Assembly (NCBI GenBank): GCA_024227975.1
Contig: JAAETV010000398.1
Coordinates: forward strand, 1 to 39,611
Direction: 5' to 3'
DNA from: Actinomycetes bacterium
Lineage (GTDB): Bacteria; Actinomycetota; Acidimicrobiia; Acidimicrobiales; SZUA-35
DNA: 39,611 nucleotides
The notes beneath the pieces are model-generated. The model saw only the letters and a program-made list of their open reading frames with translations, was not told where the DNA came from and did no database searches. Shown in pieces: positions 16,492 through 25,932 of this stretch. The position numbers and the translations under genes were made by a program. Position 1 is the stretch's first letter, and each line of letters opens with the position of its first letter.

Positions 16492-17205
16492 CTACAACGA
16501 GCCGGCCCTCCCCAAGGGCCAGAACAACACGAAGGCCCGGCCGACCACTCGGTCCTCGGAGATGGGGCCGAAGAGGCGGGAATCGAACGACTCGCCCCGA
16601 TTGTCGCCCATGACGAAGATCATTCCCTCGGGTACCACTTCCAGGGGGAAGTCTGTGGTCCGCACCCCTTCGTCGAGGTAGGGCTCGCTGAGACGCTGAC
16701 CGTTGATGAAGATCTCGTTGTCGCGCCCCTCCACCGTCTCACCAGGTAGGGCAATGACCCGCTTGATCAGGTCACGGATGTCGCCGGCTTGATCGTCTGG
16801 CCGGGCAAAGACCACGATGTCGCCTCGATTGATGTCATGAAGGCGATAGCTGATCTTGTTGACCAGGACCCGGTCATCGATGACGAGGGTCGTCTCCATC
16901 GACTCCGACGGGATGTAGAAGGCTTGGAATAGCGAGGCCCGGAGGAGCAGGGCCACCAATACCGCTCCGACGAGCACGACGGCCCACTCGAGGGCGTTGC
17001 GGGTCATGCGAGAGGTGGCGTCGATCAGCTCGTCGTCATCCTCTTCGTCGTCGAAGTAGTCCTCGTATTCAGAGTCGTCATCGGGGCCATGTTCGTCGTC
17101 CGGCCCATCGCCAAACACCAGGTAGTCCTCCGGCTCTCGATAGCGCCCACCGGCCTCCCAGGGGCTCTCCGCCGTTTGTGGTTGACGATCGAAATCGGAG
17201 GCCAT
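16492..17205 (-). CDS. lepB: Signal peptidase I
   Basis: A type I signal peptidase that cuts Sec and Tat signal peptides on the outer face of the membrane. The catalytic pair is visible: Ser102 in YIPSESMETTL and Lys148 in DLIKRVIALPGE. The C-terminal blocks with GDNR (VMGDNRGESFDSR) and FGPIS are intact. One membrane anchor lies at about 72-92. The cytoplasmic N-terminus (1-66) is unusually long and acidic, with runs such as FDDEEDDDELID. Length is 237 residues. It follows pafC by 45 bases on the same strand and precedes the zinc-ribbon and Tat genes, so this part of the island is dedicated to export. In mycobacteria tatA directly follows pafC. Confidence 0.96.
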   Translation of the reverse strand: MASDFDRQPQTAESPWEAGGRYREPEDYLVFGDGPDDEHGPDDDSEYEDYFDDEEDDDELIDATSRMTRNALEWAVVLVGAVLVALLLRASLFQAFYIPSESMETTLVIDDRVLVNKISYRLHDINRGDIVVFARPDDQAGDIRDLIKRVIALPGETVEGRDNEIFINGQRLSEPYLDEGVRTTDFPLEVVPEGMIFVMGDNRGESFDSRLFGPISEDRVVGRAFVLFWPLGRAGSL

Positions 17206-17250
17206 TGAGGGCCAAGGTTAGCTGACATCGAGCGGCAACCGTCATCGACA

Positions 17251-18213
17251 TCATCCCGATCGGTACTTGGTCAGGATCCTTGAGGCGGTTTCCCTGGCCA
17301 GATCAGTGGCATCCTCGAGGCCCTCAGAGCCCCTGACCTCGACCTCAGGCCCAAGCCTGATCAGCAGCCGTTCGAGCCAGGGGACGGCACTGACGACGAT
17401 ATCGACGACCATCTCGGTAGCGCTGCGTGACAGCACCTCAACCGGGTAGTAGTCGGCGACCCAGAAGGCTTCTGGGCTCAGAGCAACGGTGATTCGGGGA
17501 TCGTCGTCGCGGGGCTGGAAGACGACGGCCCGATCCCCGCCATCGACGGGCCGGTTGGCGGCCAGCGAGTCGAGAACTTCGAGCCGCTCAATTCGGTCGA
17601 GACGAAAGATGCGCTCGCCTCGGGCCCGATGGCACCAGGCGTTCAAGTACCACGACCCAGCATCGGCAAAGACCCGCCAGGGGTCTACCGTGCGCTCTGT
17701 TCGCTCGTCGCGACCGTAAGAGTAGTAGACGAGATTGGCTTCTCGACCGGATCGTGCGGCCTCTCGGAGCTGATCGAGCATGGTGGCTTCGGCGTCACCG
17801 AGGTGGACCTCGAGCGCCTCGTCGGCCCCGACGCCAAGTGCCTGACCAAGCTTCTTCAGGGCACGGGCCAGGGCCCCCTCCGGGTCGGTCCCGGGGATCG
17901 AGAGAAGGCCGTCGGATGAGGCCAGTAGGGCCAGGCCCTGCTCAGGGGTGAGGCGTAGGGGCCGGGAGAGGAAGTCAGCCAGCTGGATGGTCACCCTCCC
18001 CTCGTCGTCGATCTGGACATCGACGAGGGCATCAGGTGAGTAGGGGGGAAGGCCAACCATGAAGACCACGTTCAGATCCCCTAGCAGCTCCTTCTCGCTC
18101 AACCCGAAACGAGTGGCTACGTGGGCCACCTTCTGACCGGGATTGGCCACGATCCAGGGCACGACGGCCAGGACGCGGCGCATCCGATCAGGAGCCGTCG
18201 GGCGTCCGTTCAT
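17251..18213 (-). CDS. pafC: PafC, WYL-domain transcription regulator
   Basis: A 320-residue protein with an N-terminal helix-turn-helix (PDRMRRVLAVVPWIVANPGQ, then KVAHVATRFGLSEKELLGDL) and a WYL domain with GSWYLNAWCHRARGE and RIFRLDRIERLEV. In mycobacteria PafB and PafC form a pair that switches on most of the LexA-independent DNA-damage response. Start is ATG at 18213, whose ATGA overlaps the pafB stop; the longer frame to 18261 lies inside pafB. The tight coupling fits heterodimer formation. It is followed by lepB after 45 bases. Confidence 0.94.
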   Translation of the reverse strand: MNGRPTAPDRMRRVLAVVPWIVANPGQKVAHVATRFGLSEKELLGDLNVVFMVGLPPYSPDALVDVQIDDEGRVTIQLADFLSRPLRLTPEQGLALLASSDGLLSIPGTDPEGALARALKKLGQALGVGADEALEVHLGDAEATMLDQLREAARSGREANLVYYSYGRDERTERTVDPWRVFADAGSWYLNAWCHRARGERIFRLDRIERLEVLDSLAANRPVDGGDRAVVFQPRDDDPRITVALSPEAFWVADYYPVEVLSRSATEMVVDIVVSAVPWLERLLIRLGPEVEVRGSEGLEDATDLARETASRILTKYRSG

Positions 18214-19142
18214 CGTCCACTCTCGATCGCTTCGAGCCAGTCCACGATCTCGGTTCGCCACTCCGGCGGCTCCACCAACTCGGCCCGATGGAGGAAGCCG
18301 AACAGGAACGATCGGAAGGCTGGGAAGTTCACCACCGGAACCTCGAACAGGGCCGAGCCGTCGGCTTCGATGACGGGAACCGTTTCTGAACCGAGCTGGC
18401 GTCTGGCCGCCTCCACCTGGTCGGCGTCGATGCGGACCTTGGCTATGGTTGGGGCTTCGTCGCCCAGCTCCCAGGCTGGTCGCGGCCCAGTTCCGGTCGC
18501 GTTTCGCCGCTGGCTCGTCTTGTCGATGACACCGACGGCCGTGACGGCCCCCTCGATGCGATCGAGCCGGAAGTTGCGCTCGTCATTGCGAAAATGATCG
18601 AAACCAGTCAGATACCATCGCCCTCGCTCGAAGTCGAGACGCCAGGGGTCAACCGATCGCTCAGCGTTGCGGTAGGAGAAGCTGACCTGGCGGCGGTCGA
18701 CGATGGCCTTGAACAGGGGTACCAGGGCCGGGTCAGAGGGCAAGCTGGCCACGTTCTGAGCATCGACCGGTCCGTCGGCACCGACCAGCCCTCCTAGCTT
18801 CCAAAGAGCCTCTCGGTCGCCCATACCGTCGAGGTGGACAGTGAGTGACGCCAGGTGGAGGGCCGCCAGCTCGTCAGCATCGAGATCGGGATCGGGCAGG
18901 TAGTAGTCATCGGGGTCGATGCGATAGCCGTCGACGGGAGGGTCGGTGGCGGGCGCCCGCTCGACCAGAAGCGGGATGCCCAGGACCCTCAGGTCCTCCT
19001 TGTCACGCTCGAAGGCGCGATGAAAGGCGGTCCCCGGGGGCGGATAGCCCTCGACCCGTCCCCGGATCTCCTCCGCCGTCAGTGCTCGGCGGGTGTCGAG
19101 GAGGACAGCGGTCAGATTCAGCAGCCGTTCCAGCTTCTGCAT
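18210..19142 (-). CDS. pafB: PafB, WYL-domain transcription regulator
   Basis: A 310-residue protein with an N-terminal HTH (LERLLNLTAVLLDTRRALTA, EEIRGRVEGYP) and a WYL domain (GRWYLTGFDHFRNDERNFRL, then DRIEG). The region VSFSYRNAERSVDPWRLDFE is the usual lead-in of WYL proteins. It begins nine bases after the pafA stop, as expected for the pafA-pafB-pafC operon. In mycobacteria PafB binds DNA together with PafC and senses single-stranded DNA. No PafBC promoter motif was found by eye in this window, so whether it controls these genes is unknown. Confidence 0.95.
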   Translation of the reverse strand: MQKLERLLNLTAVLLDTRRALTAEEIRGRVEGYPPPGTAFHRAFERDKEDLRVLGIPLLVERAPATDPPVDGYRIDPDDYYLPDPDLDADELAALHLASLTVHLDGMGDREALWKLGGLVGADGPVDAQNVASLPSDPALVPLFKAIVDRRQVSFSYRNAERSVDPWRLDFERGRWYLTGFDHFRNDERNFRLDRIEGAVTAVGVIDKTSQRRNATGTGPRPAWELGDEAPTIAKVRIDADQVEAARRQLGSETVPVIEADGSALFEVPVVNFPAFRSFLFGFLHRAELVEPPEWRTEIVDWLEAIESGR

Positions 19143-19151
19143 AGTGTCAGC

Positions 19152-20513
19152 TCAGAGGCTGTCGATGAGCTTGGCCACCCGGTCGTCCTGGCTGCGGAAC
19201 GGGTCCTTGCACAGCACGGTCCGCTGGGCCTGGTCATTCAGCTTGAGGTGAACCCAGTCGACGGTGTAGTCCCGCTTGCGCTCCTTGGCCCGGCGGATGA
19301 AGTCACCACGTAGTTTCGCTCTCGTGGTTTGGGGCGGTGTATTGATGGCCTCCATCATGTCCTCATCGACCAGGGTCCGCTCGGCCAGCCCTCGGTCTTG
19401 AATCTTGTAGAACATACCGTGATCGCGGCGAATGTCGTGGTACTGGAGATCGAGCAGCGACACCCGAGGGTGGCTCAAGGGGAGATCATGTTTGGCCCGG
19501 TAGGCCTCGATCAGGTTGTACTTGATGACCCAGTCGATTTCCCGGTTGAGCTTGAACGGATCAGACTCCAGTTGGGTCATCACGTGCTCCCACATCTGCA
19601 GCGCTCGAAGCTCATCGTCGGGGAAACCTTTGGTTTCGGCGTAGCGAAGGGCCCGGTTCAGGTATTCGCTCTGGATCTCCAGGGCTGAAGCCTCGCGCCC
19701 ACTGGCCAAGCGGACCTTGCGCTCCATGGTCAGATCATGGCTGATCTCACGAATGGCCCGGATGGGGTTCTCCAACGTCATGTCACGCAACACGCAGCTG
19801 GGATCTTCGACCATCCGCAACAGGACGGCCATGGCCCCCATCTTGAGGTACGTCGTGTACTCGCTCATGTTCGAGTCGCCAACGATGACGTGGAGCCGTC
19901 GGTAGTGCTCGGCATCAGCATGAGGCTCATCCCTGGTGTTGATGATGGGCCGGGATCGGGTCGTAGCCGACGAGACCCCTTCCCAGATGTGTTCGGCCCG
20001 TTGGCTGACGGCGTACATCGAGCCTCGCGCCGTCTGCAACACCTTGCCGGCCCCGGCGTAGATCTGGCGGCTGACGAGAAACGGGATGAGGATCTCGGCG
20101 TAGTGGCTGAGATCGTCGTTTCGGGTCGTCAGATAGTTCTCGTGGCAGCCGTAGGAGTTGCCAGCCGAGTCTGTGTTGTTCTTGAAGAGGTGGATCGTCC
20201 CGCGGATGCCCTCGTCGCGCAGGCGCTCCTCGGCTGAGTCGAGGAGCTGCTCCAGAATCCGCTCCCCTGCCTTGTCGTGAACCACCACGTCCTCGACCGA
20301 GTCGCACTCGGCAGTGGCGTACTCTGGGTGGGATCCGACATCGAGGTAGAGACGCGCGCCATTGACGAGGAAGACGTTGCTCGAACGTCCCCATGACACA
20401 ACTCGCCGGAACAGGTACCGAGCCACCTCATCGGGGCTCAGGCGGCGCTGTCCCCTGAGGGTGCAGGTGACCCCGTACTCGGTTTCGATGCCATATATTC
20501 GACGGGAGAACAC
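19152..20513 (-). CDS. pafA: PafA, Pup ligase
   Basis: PafA joins the C-terminal glutamate of Pup to a lysine of target proteins, consuming ATP. The 453-residue protein starts with [19 protein letters not shown], where E10 is a metal ligand, and continues with [20 protein letters not shown] and [20 protein letters not shown], where D58 is the likely catalytic Asp. It lacks the Dop loop present in the paralog Dop. The nucleotide site blocks ([25 protein letters not shown]) are intact. The start is GTG at 20513; no strong ribosome site is seen. The 59 bases after prcA are the only gap between prcA and pafA, so one transcript across the region is likely. Confidence 0.96.
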   Translation of the reverse strand: MFSRRIYGIETEYGVTCTLRGQRRLSPDEVARYLFRRVVSWGRSSNVFLVNGARLYLDVGSHPEYATAECDSVEDVVVHDKAGERILEQLLDSAEERLRDEGIRGTIHLFKNNTDSAGNSYGCHENYLTTRNDDLSHYAEILIPFLVSRQIYAGAGKVLQTARGSMYAVSQRAEHIWEGVSSATTRSRPIINTRDEPHADAEHYRRLHVIVGDSNMSEYTTYLKMGAMAVLLRMVEDPSCVLRDMTLENPIRAIREISHDLTMERKVRLASGREASALEIQSEYLNRALRYAETKGFPDDELRALQMWEHVMTQLESDPFKLNREIDWVIKYNLIEAYRAKHDLPLSHPRVSLLDLQYHDIRRDHGMFYKIQDRGLAERTLVDEDMMEAINTPPQTTRAKLRGDFIRRAKERKRDYTVDWVHLKLNDQAQRTVLCKDPFRSQDDRVAKLIDSL

Positions 20514-20572
20514 ATCAACACGCTAGCGGTCAAAGGGTGATCGTGAGTATCCGCCCACCCATTCGGAGCTCG

Positions 20573-21250
20573 TCAGGCGAGAAGCTGGGCGATCTCCTCG
20601 GGATCCAGGCGACGGAAGCAACGACCATCTTCCTTGCGCTCCAGAACGGCGACCTCGAGCTCGTCGGCTCCGAGGGTCCGGTCGTCGCCTTGGAGGGAGC
20701 CCACGGCGGCCTGCATAGCCCCAGCATTGTCAAGGCCATCGTTGTAGGACGATCCAAGTCGTTCACGAATCGACTCTGCCTCGCCCCCGAGCACGGCGTA
20801 GCCTTGCTCGTCGGTGACCGACCCGTCAAAGCGGATGTGGAACAACCGGTCGCCTTGGCGTTGGTAGCCGACGGCCACCACCAGGATCTCGACCTCGAGG
20901 GGCTTGGTCTCATGGGTGAAGATCTGGCCGAGCATCTGTGCGTACTGGTTCGCCAGGGCCTGAGAGTCGACATCGTCGCGGCTATAGGTGTAGCCTTTTA
21001 GGTCGGCGTGACGAATTCCCGCGATCCTCAGCTGGTCGTATTCGTTGTAGCGACCGACTCCAGCAAACCCGATTCGATCGTAGATTTCGGAGACCTTCCT
21101 CAGGTTCCTGGAGGGATTCTCGGCGCACAGGAGGATGCCCTCGTCAAACTCTATTGCCACCAGGCTGCGACCACGGGCGATGCCCTTTTGGGCGAAATCG
21201 GCCCGATCCTTCATCAACTGTTCGGGAGCAACATAGAACGGCATGTTCAT
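20573..21250 (-). CDS. prcA: Proteasome 20S alpha subunit PrcA
   Basis: The 225-residue alpha subunit makes the outer rings and gate of the 20S core. It opens with MPFYVAPEQLMKDRADFAQK, GIARGRSLVAIEFDEGIL, the typical alpha N-terminus, and continues through AENPSRNLRKVSEIYDRIGF. It has no catalytic threonine. The C-terminus FRRLDPEEIAQLLA is shorter than that of the mycobacterial protein. The ATG at 21250 overlaps the prcB stop by four bases (ATGA), which should balance production of the two subunits. Confidence 0.96.
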   Translation of the reverse strand: MNMPFYVAPEQLMKDRADFAQKGIARGRSLVAIEFDEGILLCAENPSRNLRKVSEIYDRIGFAGVGRYNEYDQLRIAGIRHADLKGYTYSRDDVDSQALANQYAQMLGQIFTHETKPLEVEILVVAVGYQRQGDRLFHIRFDGSVTDEQGYAVLGGEAESIRERLGSSYNDGLDNAGAMQAAVGSLQGDDRTLGADELEVAVLERKEDGRCFRRLDPEEIAQLLA

Positions 21251-22050
21251 GCTGATTCACCCCTTTCGGCCGCGTATTCTGTGAGCAGCGTTTCGAACCG
21301 CTCAGCGACATCGGCTTCGGACACCTCTTCGTAGCCATGCTCGGTGATGGCAGCCACGATGGGGTAAATGCCTCGCATACTGTCGGGCCCACCGGTTGCC
21401 GAGTCATCGTCGGCCGCGGTGAACAGGGCCCTGATCATCAGGTTGATGGCCGTGTCACGGTCACTGGTATCGCTGTGGCCGAGCTTGATGACGGTGCGAG
21501 CGAAAAGGCTGCCTGAGCCAGAGGCGACGTAGTCCTCCTCTTCGTAGCGACCGCCGGTGACATCAAAGGCGAACAGCCGCCCATATCCCCTCCTGCGATC
21601 GAAACCGGCGAAGATCGGAACCACGACCATGCCTTGCATGGCGGCCGGCAGGTTGCTGCGCAACATCTGAGACAGCTGGTTGGCCTTGCCCTCGAGGGAG
21701 AGGACGTGACCCTCGACCTTCTCATAGTGCTGGAGCTGGAGCTGGAACATCTTGACCATCTCCAGGGCCGGACCAGCGGCGCCGGCGATGGCCACCCCTG
21801 ACCAGCGATCGGCCGCGAACACCTTTTGCATCGTGCGATAGCTGATGAGATTGCCTGCGGTGGCCCGGCGGTCACCGGCGATGATCACCCCATCTACGAA
21901 CTTGGCCGCAACGACAGTCGTTCCGTGAGGAATGTCGAGTGAATCAACTGAAAGGGACGGGTCGACGCGTGGCTGGCCGACAACGCGCCCAAGCAGAGCA
22001 GCGAAGCTCGGTCCCGGGTCATCCCCCGGCGCAAAATTTGGAAGTGTCAT
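21247..22050 (-). CDS. prcB: Proteasome 20S beta subunit PrcB
   Basis: The catalytic subunit of the 20S core. A 43-residue propeptide precedes HG-TTVVAAKFVDGVIIAGD, so autocleavage before T44 would expose the N-terminal threonine nucleophile. D (in AGDRRATAGN), K and the later GSGSLFA block follow the family. The full length of 267 residues matches mycobacterial PrcB with its propeptide. The start is ATG at 22050, 51 bases after the pup stop, with only a weak ribosome-binding sequence (GAGCGG). Confidence 0.96.
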   Translation of the reverse strand: MTLPNFAPGDDPGPSFAALLGRVVGQPRVDPSLSVDSLDIPHGTTVVAAKFVDGVIIAGDRRATAGNLISYRTMQKVFAADRWSGVAIAGAAGPALEMVKMFQLQLQHYEKVEGHVLSLEGKANQLSQMLRSNLPAAMQGMVVVPIFAGFDRRRGYGRLFAFDVTGGRYEEEDYVASGSGSLFARTVIKLGHSDTSDRDTAINLMIRALFTAADDDSATGGPDSMRGIYPIVAAITEHGYEEVSEADVAERFETLLTEYAAERGESA

Positions 22051-22101
22051 CGCCGCTCAGGCTAGCGGCGACCGCAAGGCCAATAGCTCGGCATGGCCGA
22101 G

Positions 22102-22299
22102 TTACTGGCCGCCTTTTTGGATGTAGCTCTTGACGAAGTCTTCAGCGTTGGTCTCCAGGACCTCATCGATCTCGTCGAGCAGGTCATCGAGCTCAGCCTT
22201 GAGCGCTTCACCTTGCTCGCTCGTCGCTGGAGCCTGCTCGGCTGCCTCCTCCTCCTGGGGGCGAGGGGCATTCTTTCGTACTTGTTCCCGATCGGCCAT
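22102..22299 (-). CDS. pup: Prokaryotic ubiquitin-like protein Pup
   Basis: A 65-residue, disordered, acidic protein ending in [10 protein letters not shown]. The C-terminal Gln means it is made in the inactive form, and Dop must deamidate it to Glu before ligation. The central coiled-coil region [20 protein letters not shown] binds the N-terminal coiled coil of Arc/Mpa, and the N-terminus ([20 protein letters not shown]) is the part that the ATPase pulls on first. AGAGG lies three bases before the ATG. It sits between dop and prcB, the usual place. The plus-strand frames here are shadows. Confidence 0.97.
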   Translation of the reverse strand: MADREQVRKNAPRPQEEEAAEQAPATSEQGEALKAELDDLLDEIDEVLETNAEDFVKSYIQKGGQ

Positions 22300-22362
22300 G
22301 GCCTCTTTCCTCTACGATCTCATCGGCGGGGTGACATCGGCTTGGCGGTTACCCGGTCTCTG

Positions 22363-23871
22363 TCAGGCTCCCAGCCGGTCCAGTAGCTCTGAGACAGTCT
22401 CGGACTCCTCCAATAGTGAACCTACATGCTCGACCGTACCGCGCCCTGGCTCCAGCATGGGAACTCGGCGCAGAGGATCATCTCCGACGTCGAACACGAT
22501 CGAGTCCCAGTTGGCAGCCACGACATGATCAGCGAACTTCTGCAGGCACTTGCCTCTGAAGTATGCCCGGGTATCAGTCGGGGGCTCGTTGACGGCGATC
22601 TCGGCATCGCTATCGGAGACCAGGGCTTCGAGCCCGGCCTTGGCCGCCAGTGACTTGCCGGGACGAAGATCGTGGTATTGGAGGTCAAGGGCACCTAGCC
22701 GAGAGTCGTCCCAGTCGCAGTCGTGACGATTCATGAACCCTTCGAGAATACGCTTCTTGGCAATCCAGTCGACCTGGCCCGCCAGGGATGCAGGATCCGA
22801 TTCCAAACCAGACAGCACCTCTTCCCACCTCTCCAGGACAAGCTTGCCGCAGTCTTCTCCCACAGCTTCGAGCCCGTGTCGATCGGCCCAACTCTTGGCC
22901 TGATCCAGCAGATCCCATTGGACCTCGAGCGCAGTTGCCGTTGCCCCGTCGGCCATGGTCAGAGGCTTGGCCAGGGTCAGGTCATGACTGACCTGGTGCA
23001 TGGATGGCACCGGATCCTCGATCGGGCGCTGTTCGAGGGCGCCGTCTTCGAGCATGGCGAAGACGATGGCCGAGGTACCGACCTTGAGCAGGGTCGCGAC
23101 CTGCGACATGTTGGCGTCACCAACGATCACGTGGAGCCGCCGGTACTTCTGGCTGTCGGCGTGGGGCTCATCTCTGGTGTTGACAATAGGCCGCTTGAGG
23201 GTGGTCTCGAGGCCGACCTCTTCCTCGAAGTGCTCGGCCCGCTGGGTCAGCTGATAGGGCACGTCGGCCCGGCTCACACCGGGTAGCTCGCTGCCGACCT
23301 TGCCCGACCCGGTGAAGATCTGGCGGGTCACGAAGTGGGTGGTGGCGGCGGTGATGATCTGACCGAACGGAAGGTTGCGGTCGAGGAGGTAGTTCTCGTG
23401 ACAGCCGTAGGCGTTGCCCTTGCGATCCGAGTTGTCCTTGTAAATCACGATCTCCTGGCCAGGAGGCAACGCCTCGGCGGCGGCCCGCATGGACTCGATC
23501 AGAATCAGTTCCGCCGCTCGATCGAACAGGACCACCGACAGGGCATCGCGACACTCAGGGGTCGACAGTTCGGGGTGAGCGTGGTCAACATAATAGCGGG
23601 CCCCGTTGGTGAGCACGGCGTTCACGAGGTGGGTCTCCACCTCGGGCGGCATGGCGAGCTCAGGCGGCATGAAATCGCGGGCGTCAGCCCCTGGCATCTC
23701 ATCGATGAAATCCCATGCGATCGGGGTGGCCCGATCATCGATGCTACCGACGTCGGTGCCGACGTAGGCGTTGATCAAGAGCGAGGAGGCCGAGACTGGG
23801 TTCCAGTCCATGGTGCCGCGCACCATGATCCCGAACTCGGTCTCGATACCAACGATTTTGTGTGTTGCCAC
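22363..23871 (-). CDS. dop: Dop, Pup deamidase/depupylase
   Basis: Dop converts the Pup C-terminal Gln to Glu and also removes Pup from substrates. The 502-residue protein starts with THKIVGIETEFGIMVRG, has the Dop-specific loop at about 42-78 (ending in DEMPGADARDFMPPELAM), and carries GARYYVDHAHPELSTPE, where D96 matches the catalytic Asp. The presence of that loop and the longer length separate it from PafA in the same locus. The start is GTG at 23871, 33 bases after the arc stop, with AGGCAAC before it. Pup follows 63 bases downstream. Confidence 0.95.
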   Translation of the reverse strand: MATHKIVGIETEFGIMVRGTMDWNPVSASSLLINAYVGTDVGSIDDRATPIAWDFIDEMPGADARDFMPPELAMPPEVETHLVNAVLTNGARYYVDHAHPELSTPECRDALSVVLFDRAAELILIESMRAAAEALPPGQEIVIYKDNSDRKGNAYGCHENYLLDRNLPFGQIITAATTHFVTRQIFTGSGKVGSELPGVSRADVPYQLTQRAEHFEEEVGLETTLKRPIVNTRDEPHADSQKYRRLHVIVGDANMSQVATLLKVGTSAIVFAMLEDGALEQRPIEDPVPSMHQVSHDLTLAKPLTMADGATATALEVQWDLLDQAKSWADRHGLEAVGEDCGKLVLERWEEVLSGLESDPASLAGQVDWIAKKRILEGFMNRHDCDWDDSRLGALDLQYHDLRPGKSLAAKAGLEALVSDSDAEIAVNEPPTDTRAYFRGKCLQKFADHVVAANWDSIVFDVGDDPLRRVPMLEPGRGTVEHVGSLLEESETVSELLDRLGA

Positions 23872-23904
23872 GTTGCCTGCTGCCCTTCGCGTTCGGCCCG
23901 AGGC

Positions 23905-25692
23905 TCAGAGGTACTGGCCGGTCGCAACCTGTTCTATCGCCCGGCCTCCGGTCTTGTCGCCTCCGGCCGGTCCCACCAGGGTACGGACATACACAATGCG
24001 CTCCCCCTTCTTACCTGAGATCTTGGCCCAGTCATCGGGGTTCGTCGTGTTGGGAAGGTCCTCGTGTTCCTTGTACTCCTGAGTGACCGAGACCAGCAGG
24101 TCATCGGTGCAAATCCCTTTGGTCCCATCGTCGAGGAATCGCTTGATGGCAAGCTTCTTGGCCCGCCGCACGATGTTCTCGATCATGGCCCCTGAGGAGA
24201 AGTCCCGGAAGTAGAGAATCTCTTTGTCGCCGTTCTGGTAGGTGACCTCGAGGAAGCGGGTCTCGTCATCGGCTCGGTACATGTACTCCGCAGCCTCGGC
24301 GATCATGGCCTCCAGGGCGCTATCGACCGTACCGTGCTTGTCGACTTCGGACTGATGGATGGGCAGATCGCTGGTGAGGTAATTGGCGAAGATGGATCTT
24401 GCCGCCCCGACGTCAGGTCGCTCGATCTTGATCTTCACGTCGAGCCGTCCTGGTCGCAGGATGGCGGGATCTATGAGATCCTCCCGGTTGGAGGCCCCGA
24501 TCACGATCACATTCTTCAGTGTCTCGACCCCATCGATCTCAGCCAACAACTGGGGCACGATCGTGCTCTCGATATCGGAGCTGATCCCGCTGCCCCTGGT
24601 TCGGAACAGGGACTCCATCTCATCGAAGAAGATGATGACGGGCCAACCCTCTTCCGATTTCTCACGAGCCCGCTGGAAGATGAGGCGAATCTGGCGCTCG
24701 GTCTCGCCTACGTACTTGTTCAGCAGCTCAGGCCCCTTGATGTTCAAGAAGAAGCTACGGGTCTGGTCCTCGCCCGACAGCTCCGAGACCTTCTTGGCCA
24801 ATGAGTTGGCCACGGCCTTGGCGATCAGGGTCTTGCCACAGCCCGGAGGTCCATAGAGGAGGATCCCCTTGGGAGCTGGCAGCTCATGCTCGGCGAAGAG
24901 ATCGGCGTGGAGGAAGGGAAGCTCTACGGCGTCGACGATCGTCTCGATCTGATCATCGAGACCACCGATGTCCCCATAGGAGACGTCGGGGACCTCTTCC
25001 AATACCAGCTCCTCGACCTCGGCCTTCGGCAGCTTCTCGATGAGGATCGACGAACGACCATCGAGCAGCATGGAGTCACCGGCTCGGATGCCCGTCCCGA
25101 TCAGGTGCTCAGCCAACTCGACGATGCGCTCCTCGTCGGCCCGACCGACGATGAAGGCTCGGACACCGTTGTCCAGCATCTCCTTGACCGTGACCACCTC
25201 GCCCGAGCGCTCGGGATCGCGGACCTTGACGATGTTGAGCGACTCGTTGAGCACGACCTCCACTCCGCGTACCATTTCATCTACATCAATGGCGGGGTGG
25301 GACTCGACTCGCATCTTGCGACCGCTGGAGAACACGTCAGCAGAGCCATCGCTGTTCAGGCCGAGCAGGGTGCCATAGGCACTCGGGGGCTGGGTCAGCT
25401 TGTCGACCTCCTCACGCAGGGCCGCGATGTGCTCGCGCGCCTCGCGAAGCGTGTAGGTCAACTTCTCGTTCTGGCTGACGGCCTGGGCGAGCTGACCCTT
25501 GGTGTCGAGCAAGCGCTCTTCCAGGGTCCTGACTCGCTTGGGGGCATCTTGAAGACGACGGCGGAGGGTGATGACCTCTTCCTCCATCGTCTTGAGTTGG
25601 TCTTGTAGCTCGGCTATCCCGCCTTCGTAGGCGGTCAGCCGGCGTTCGTACTCGGGACTATTAACGGCTCTACCTCCTGGTGAGCGGTGCAC
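23905..25692 (-). CDS. arc: Proteasomal AAA ATPase Arc/Mpa
   Basis: The ring ATPase that captures pupylated proteins, unfolds them and feeds the 20S core. Domains in order: an N-terminal coiled coil (about 15-100) that binds Pup; two OB folds (about 105-235); an AAA domain with Walker A GPPGCGKT (near 282-289), Walker [10 protein letters not shown] and arginine-finger block LRPGRLD; and the C-terminal GQYL, which docks into PrcA pockets. About 595 residues, typical of the family. The start is unsure: GTG at 25692 or TTG at 25695 are the only usable starts, while a strong AGGAGG (25673-25678) lies inside the frame ahead of a GTT codon at 25663-25665. It is the first gene of the proteasome run and follows a putative promoter at 25732-25761. 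Confidence 0.93.
   Translation of the reverse strand: MHRSPGGRAVNSPEYERRLTAYEGGIAELQDQLKTMEEEVITLRRRLQDAPKRVRTLEERLLDTKGQLAQAVSQNEKLTYTLREAREHIAALREEVDKLTQPPSAYGTLLGLNSDGSADVFSSGRKMRVESHPAIDVDEMVRGVEVVLNESLNIVKVRDPERSGEVVTVKEMLDNGVRAFIVGRADEERIVELAEHLIGTGIRAGDSMLLDGRSSILIEKLPKAEVEELVLEEVPDVSYGDIGGLDDQIETIVDAVELPFLHADLFAEHELPAPKGILLYGPPGCGKTLIAKAVANSLAKKVSELSGEDQTRSFFLNIKGPELLNKYVGETERQIRLIFQRAREKSEEGWPVIIFFDEMESLFRTRGSGISSDIESTIVPQLLAEIDGVETLKNVIVIGASNREDLIDPAILRPGRLDVKIKIERPDVGAARSIFANYLTSDLPIHQSEVDKHGTVDSALEAMIAEAAEYMYRADDETRFLEVTYQNGDKEILYFRDFSSGAMIENIVRRAKKLAIKRFLDDGTKGICTDDLLVSVTQEYKEHEDLPNTTNPDDWAKISGKKGERIVYVRTLVGPAGGDKTGGRAIEQVATGQYL
25673..25678 (-). promoter_or_regulatory. Strong Shine-Dalgarno sequence within the arc frame, without a standard start codon after it
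   Basis: AGGAGG lies on the minus strand with seven bases before the in-frame GTT codon at 25665-25663. GTT is not a normal start, and no ATG, GTG or TTG in any useful position follows. Either the site drives initiation at a non-standard codon, or it is left over after a start codon mutated, or the base call is wrong. Confidence 0.45.
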
Positions 25693-25731
25693 CAAGGCGA
25701 AGCCTCGCGGGCGACGCCGTGCATTATTGGG

Positions 25732-25761
25732 ACCCTACACCCCCCATCGGCACCTTGTCGG
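25732..25761 (-). promoter_or_regulatory. Putative promoter of the proteasome run (arc onward)
   Basis: On the minus strand, CCGACA (25761-25756; four of six matches to TTGACA) is followed after 18 bases by TAGGGT (25737-25732), which fits the TANNNT -10 pattern. Transcription would begin near 25725, about 30 bases before the GTG at 25692. The remaining part of the gap up to the S9 peptidase gene (25762-25932) shows no gene. Confidence 0.4.
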
Positions 25762-25932
25762 ACGGGTAAACCGTTCGACTTGGCACCGAGCCCGAAGTAC
25801 CCGCTGCTTCGGAGCTGGCGGCGCGATCCTCCGGCTTCGCCGAAGAGTCCTGGGAAATGTCTGGTCATGAGGCGGCGGGTCTTTCAGATGGTCAAGCAAG
25901 AGCATCGAACAATATGCATCTTGCTCATAACA

